A stretch of 6,933 bases of DNA, taken from NCBI GenBank assembly GCA_934623545.1, contig CAKTVN010000088.1, positions 1 to 6,933 on the forward strand, given 5' to 3'. Below the pieces are notes generated by a model that did no database searches, had not been told where the DNA came from, and was given only the letters and a program-made list of their open reading frames with translations. The stretch is from an uncultured Oscillospiraceae bacterium (lineage in GTDB: Bacteria; Bacillota; Clostridia; Oscillospirales; Oscillospiraceae). Below are positions 6,653-6,933 of the stretch, in pieces (positions within the stretch are counted from its first letter, which is position 1; every line of letters begins with the position of its first letter). The translations under genes and the position numbers were made by a program.

Positions 6653-6682
6653 AAAATGTCCCCCGAAAGGGGGACATTTTTT
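6653..6682 (+). terminator. Rho-independent terminator of the rnf operon
   Basis: A perfect 12-bp inverted repeat, AAAATGTCCCCC and GGGGGACATTTT, encloses a GAAA tetraloop (6665-6668) and is followed by two further T, giving a run of six T (6677-6682). It begins 18 nt after the rnfB stop. GC-rich stem top, GNRA loop and U tract are the usual features of an intrinsic terminator. Because the stem base is AAAA/TTTT, it could also work in the opposite direction for a convergent gene. Confidence 0.88.
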
Positions 6683-6703
6683 GTCACCCCGAAAGGGGTG
6701 ACA
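6682..6703 (+). repeat. Hairpin 3 (9-bp stem, GAAA tetraloop), possible back-up terminator
   Basis: TGTCACCCC and GGGGTGACA pair perfectly over nine base pairs with a GAAA loop (6691-6694). It is followed by CCTCTTTT, a weak T-rich tail whose last T bases also form the arm of the next hairpin. It could be a second-chance terminator. Its 5' base overlaps the T run of the main terminator. Confidence 0.7.
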
Positions 6704-6708
6704 CCTCT

Positions 6709-6730
6709 TTTGCGCCCGCGAGGGCGCAAA
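6709..6730 (+). repeat. Hairpin 4 (9-bp stem, GCGA tetraloop)
   Basis: TTTGCGCCC and GGGCGCAAA form a perfect nine-pair stem with GCGA (6718-6721), another GNRA-type loop. No T run follows on the plus strand. The stem sequence is unrelated to the neighbouring hairpins although the design is the same. Confidence 0.7.
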
Positions 6731-6731
6731 C

Positions 6732-6746
6732 CGCGCCGCAGGCGCG
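6732..6746 (+). repeat. Hairpin 5 (6-bp stem, GCA loop)
   Basis: CGCGCC and GGCGCG pair around a GCA triloop, one base after hairpin 4. Short, but entirely G-C, and in series with the other hairpins. It is followed by a second copy of GACATTTT (6748-6755), the same eight bases as in the 3' arm of the terminator. Confidence 0.6.
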
Positions 6747-6764
6747 CGACATTTTCCGGATTCA

Positions 6765-6809
6765 CCGAAGGTGCCGCTTTTTACAGCGACGCTGTAACTG
6801 TGCCTTCGG
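6765..6809 (+). repeat. Nested double stem-loop
   Basis: The inner stem TTACAGC/GCTGTAA (6781-6797) has a GAC triloop and seven perfect pairs. The flanking arms CCGAAGGTGC (6765-6774) and GTGCCTTCGG (6800-6809) can pair over ten positions with two G-T wobbles, enclosing the inner hairpin. A small local alternative, CACC-GAA-GGTG (6763-6773), competes with the outer arm. No function can be assigned from sequence. Confidence 0.55.
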
Positions 6810-6812
6810 CGA

Positions 6813-6846
6813 CCATATCTTTTCCCTCTTGCGGGAAAAGATATGG
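6813..6846. repeat. Perfect 14-bp inverted repeat with 6-nt loop
   Basis: CCATATCTTTTCCC and GGGAAAAGATATGG are exact reverse complements separated by TCTTGC. It is the longest perfect palindrome in the window. The arms are A/T-rich, unlike the GC-rich hairpins before it, and no T run follows on either strand, so it is not a standard terminator. It might be a transcript-processing structure, a protein-binding palindrome, or part of a non-coding element reaching beyond the window. Confidence 0.7.
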
Positions 6847-6933
6847 AAGAAAAGGGCGCTGGGGACGCGAAATAGCGCTTACGCGCAGAAAAACGAGTCG
6901 CTACATTCTACGTATTTACGTTACACTGGTGGT
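6847..6933. other. Non-coding end of window, no gene recognised
   Basis: This stretch has no reading frame with family-like content on either strand. It holds only minor symmetry: GCGC-TTAC-GCGC at 6875-6886 and ACGTA-TT-TACGT at 6910-6921. GGACGCGAAA at 6863-6872 repeats the ten bases found at 6646-6655 after rnfB. Base composition is more A/T-rich than the operon. I find no convincing -35/-10 pair, and the window ends before any neighbouring gene. Confidence 0.5.

Noticed and set aside
6565..6765. Small frames running through the hairpin cluster on both strands
   Set aside because: They consist largely of palindromic stem sequence, are very Arg/Pro/Ser-rich, and have no convincing ribosome binding site or homology.
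6636..6846. CRISPR array
   Set aside because: The palindromic units differ in sequence and length and no constant repeat with regular spacers exists.
6887..6933. Promoter or start of a neighbouring gene at the window's end
   Set aside because: I could not find a -35/-10 pair with proper spacing on either strand, and the sequence ends before any coding evidence.

Overview
The window is almost completely filled by one plus-strand operon for an Rnf complex, the membrane-bound ferredoxin:NAD+ oxidoreductase that couples electron transfer to Na+ or H+ translocation. The gene order is rnfC-rnfD-rnfG-rnfE-rnfA-rnfB, which is the Clostridia arrangement rather than the proteobacterial A-B-C-D-G-E order. 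The DNA is GC-rich. Together with the multi-cluster RnfB, this suggests a GC-rich anaerobic Firmicute of the Oscillospiraceae/Ruminococcaceae type. That placement is inference from style and gene order, not a database match.

Three accessory genes lie directly upstream, in the same transcriptional direction: the 3' part of an ApbE-type flavin transferase (cut by the window edge), a small membrane-anchored NusG domain II protein, and a Gx-transporter / 'heptaprenyl diphosphate synthase component I'-family membrane protein. ApbE attaches FMN to threonines of RnfG and RnfD, so it belongs functionally with the complex. The roles of the other two are unproven, but their overlap with the Rnf genes makes joint expression very likely. 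Seven of the eight gene junctions are 4-bp ATGA stop/start overlaps. The exception is rnfA-rnfB, which has a 12-bp gap holding a strong AAGGAGG Shine-Dalgarno sequence.

Inferred electron path: reduced ferredoxin donates to RnfB (a chain of [4Fe-4S] clusters). Electrons then cross the membrane through the RnfA/RnfE cysteine pairs and the covalent flavins of RnfG and RnfD, and reach RnfC, where NAD+ is reduced. The most notable protein-level oddity is RnfG. Its flavinylation motif reads SAISHAT rather than the family D-x-x-[S/T]-G-A-T, and a second conserved RnfG motif (ETPGLG) is also changed. RnfD has SSAT where SGAT is usual.

The last ~300 bp (6635-6933) have no credible gene. They hold a dense series of at least seven different, mostly perfect hairpins, several closed by GNRA-type tetraloops. 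The second is a good intrinsic terminator for the operon. Beyond about 6800 the GC content drops, and a perfect 14-bp inverted repeat lies at 6813-6846. I see no CRISPR array, tRNA, rRNA, transposase or clearly new defence or metabolic system. The window is best described as a well-organised, slightly divergent Rnf operon followed by an unusual hairpin cluster.
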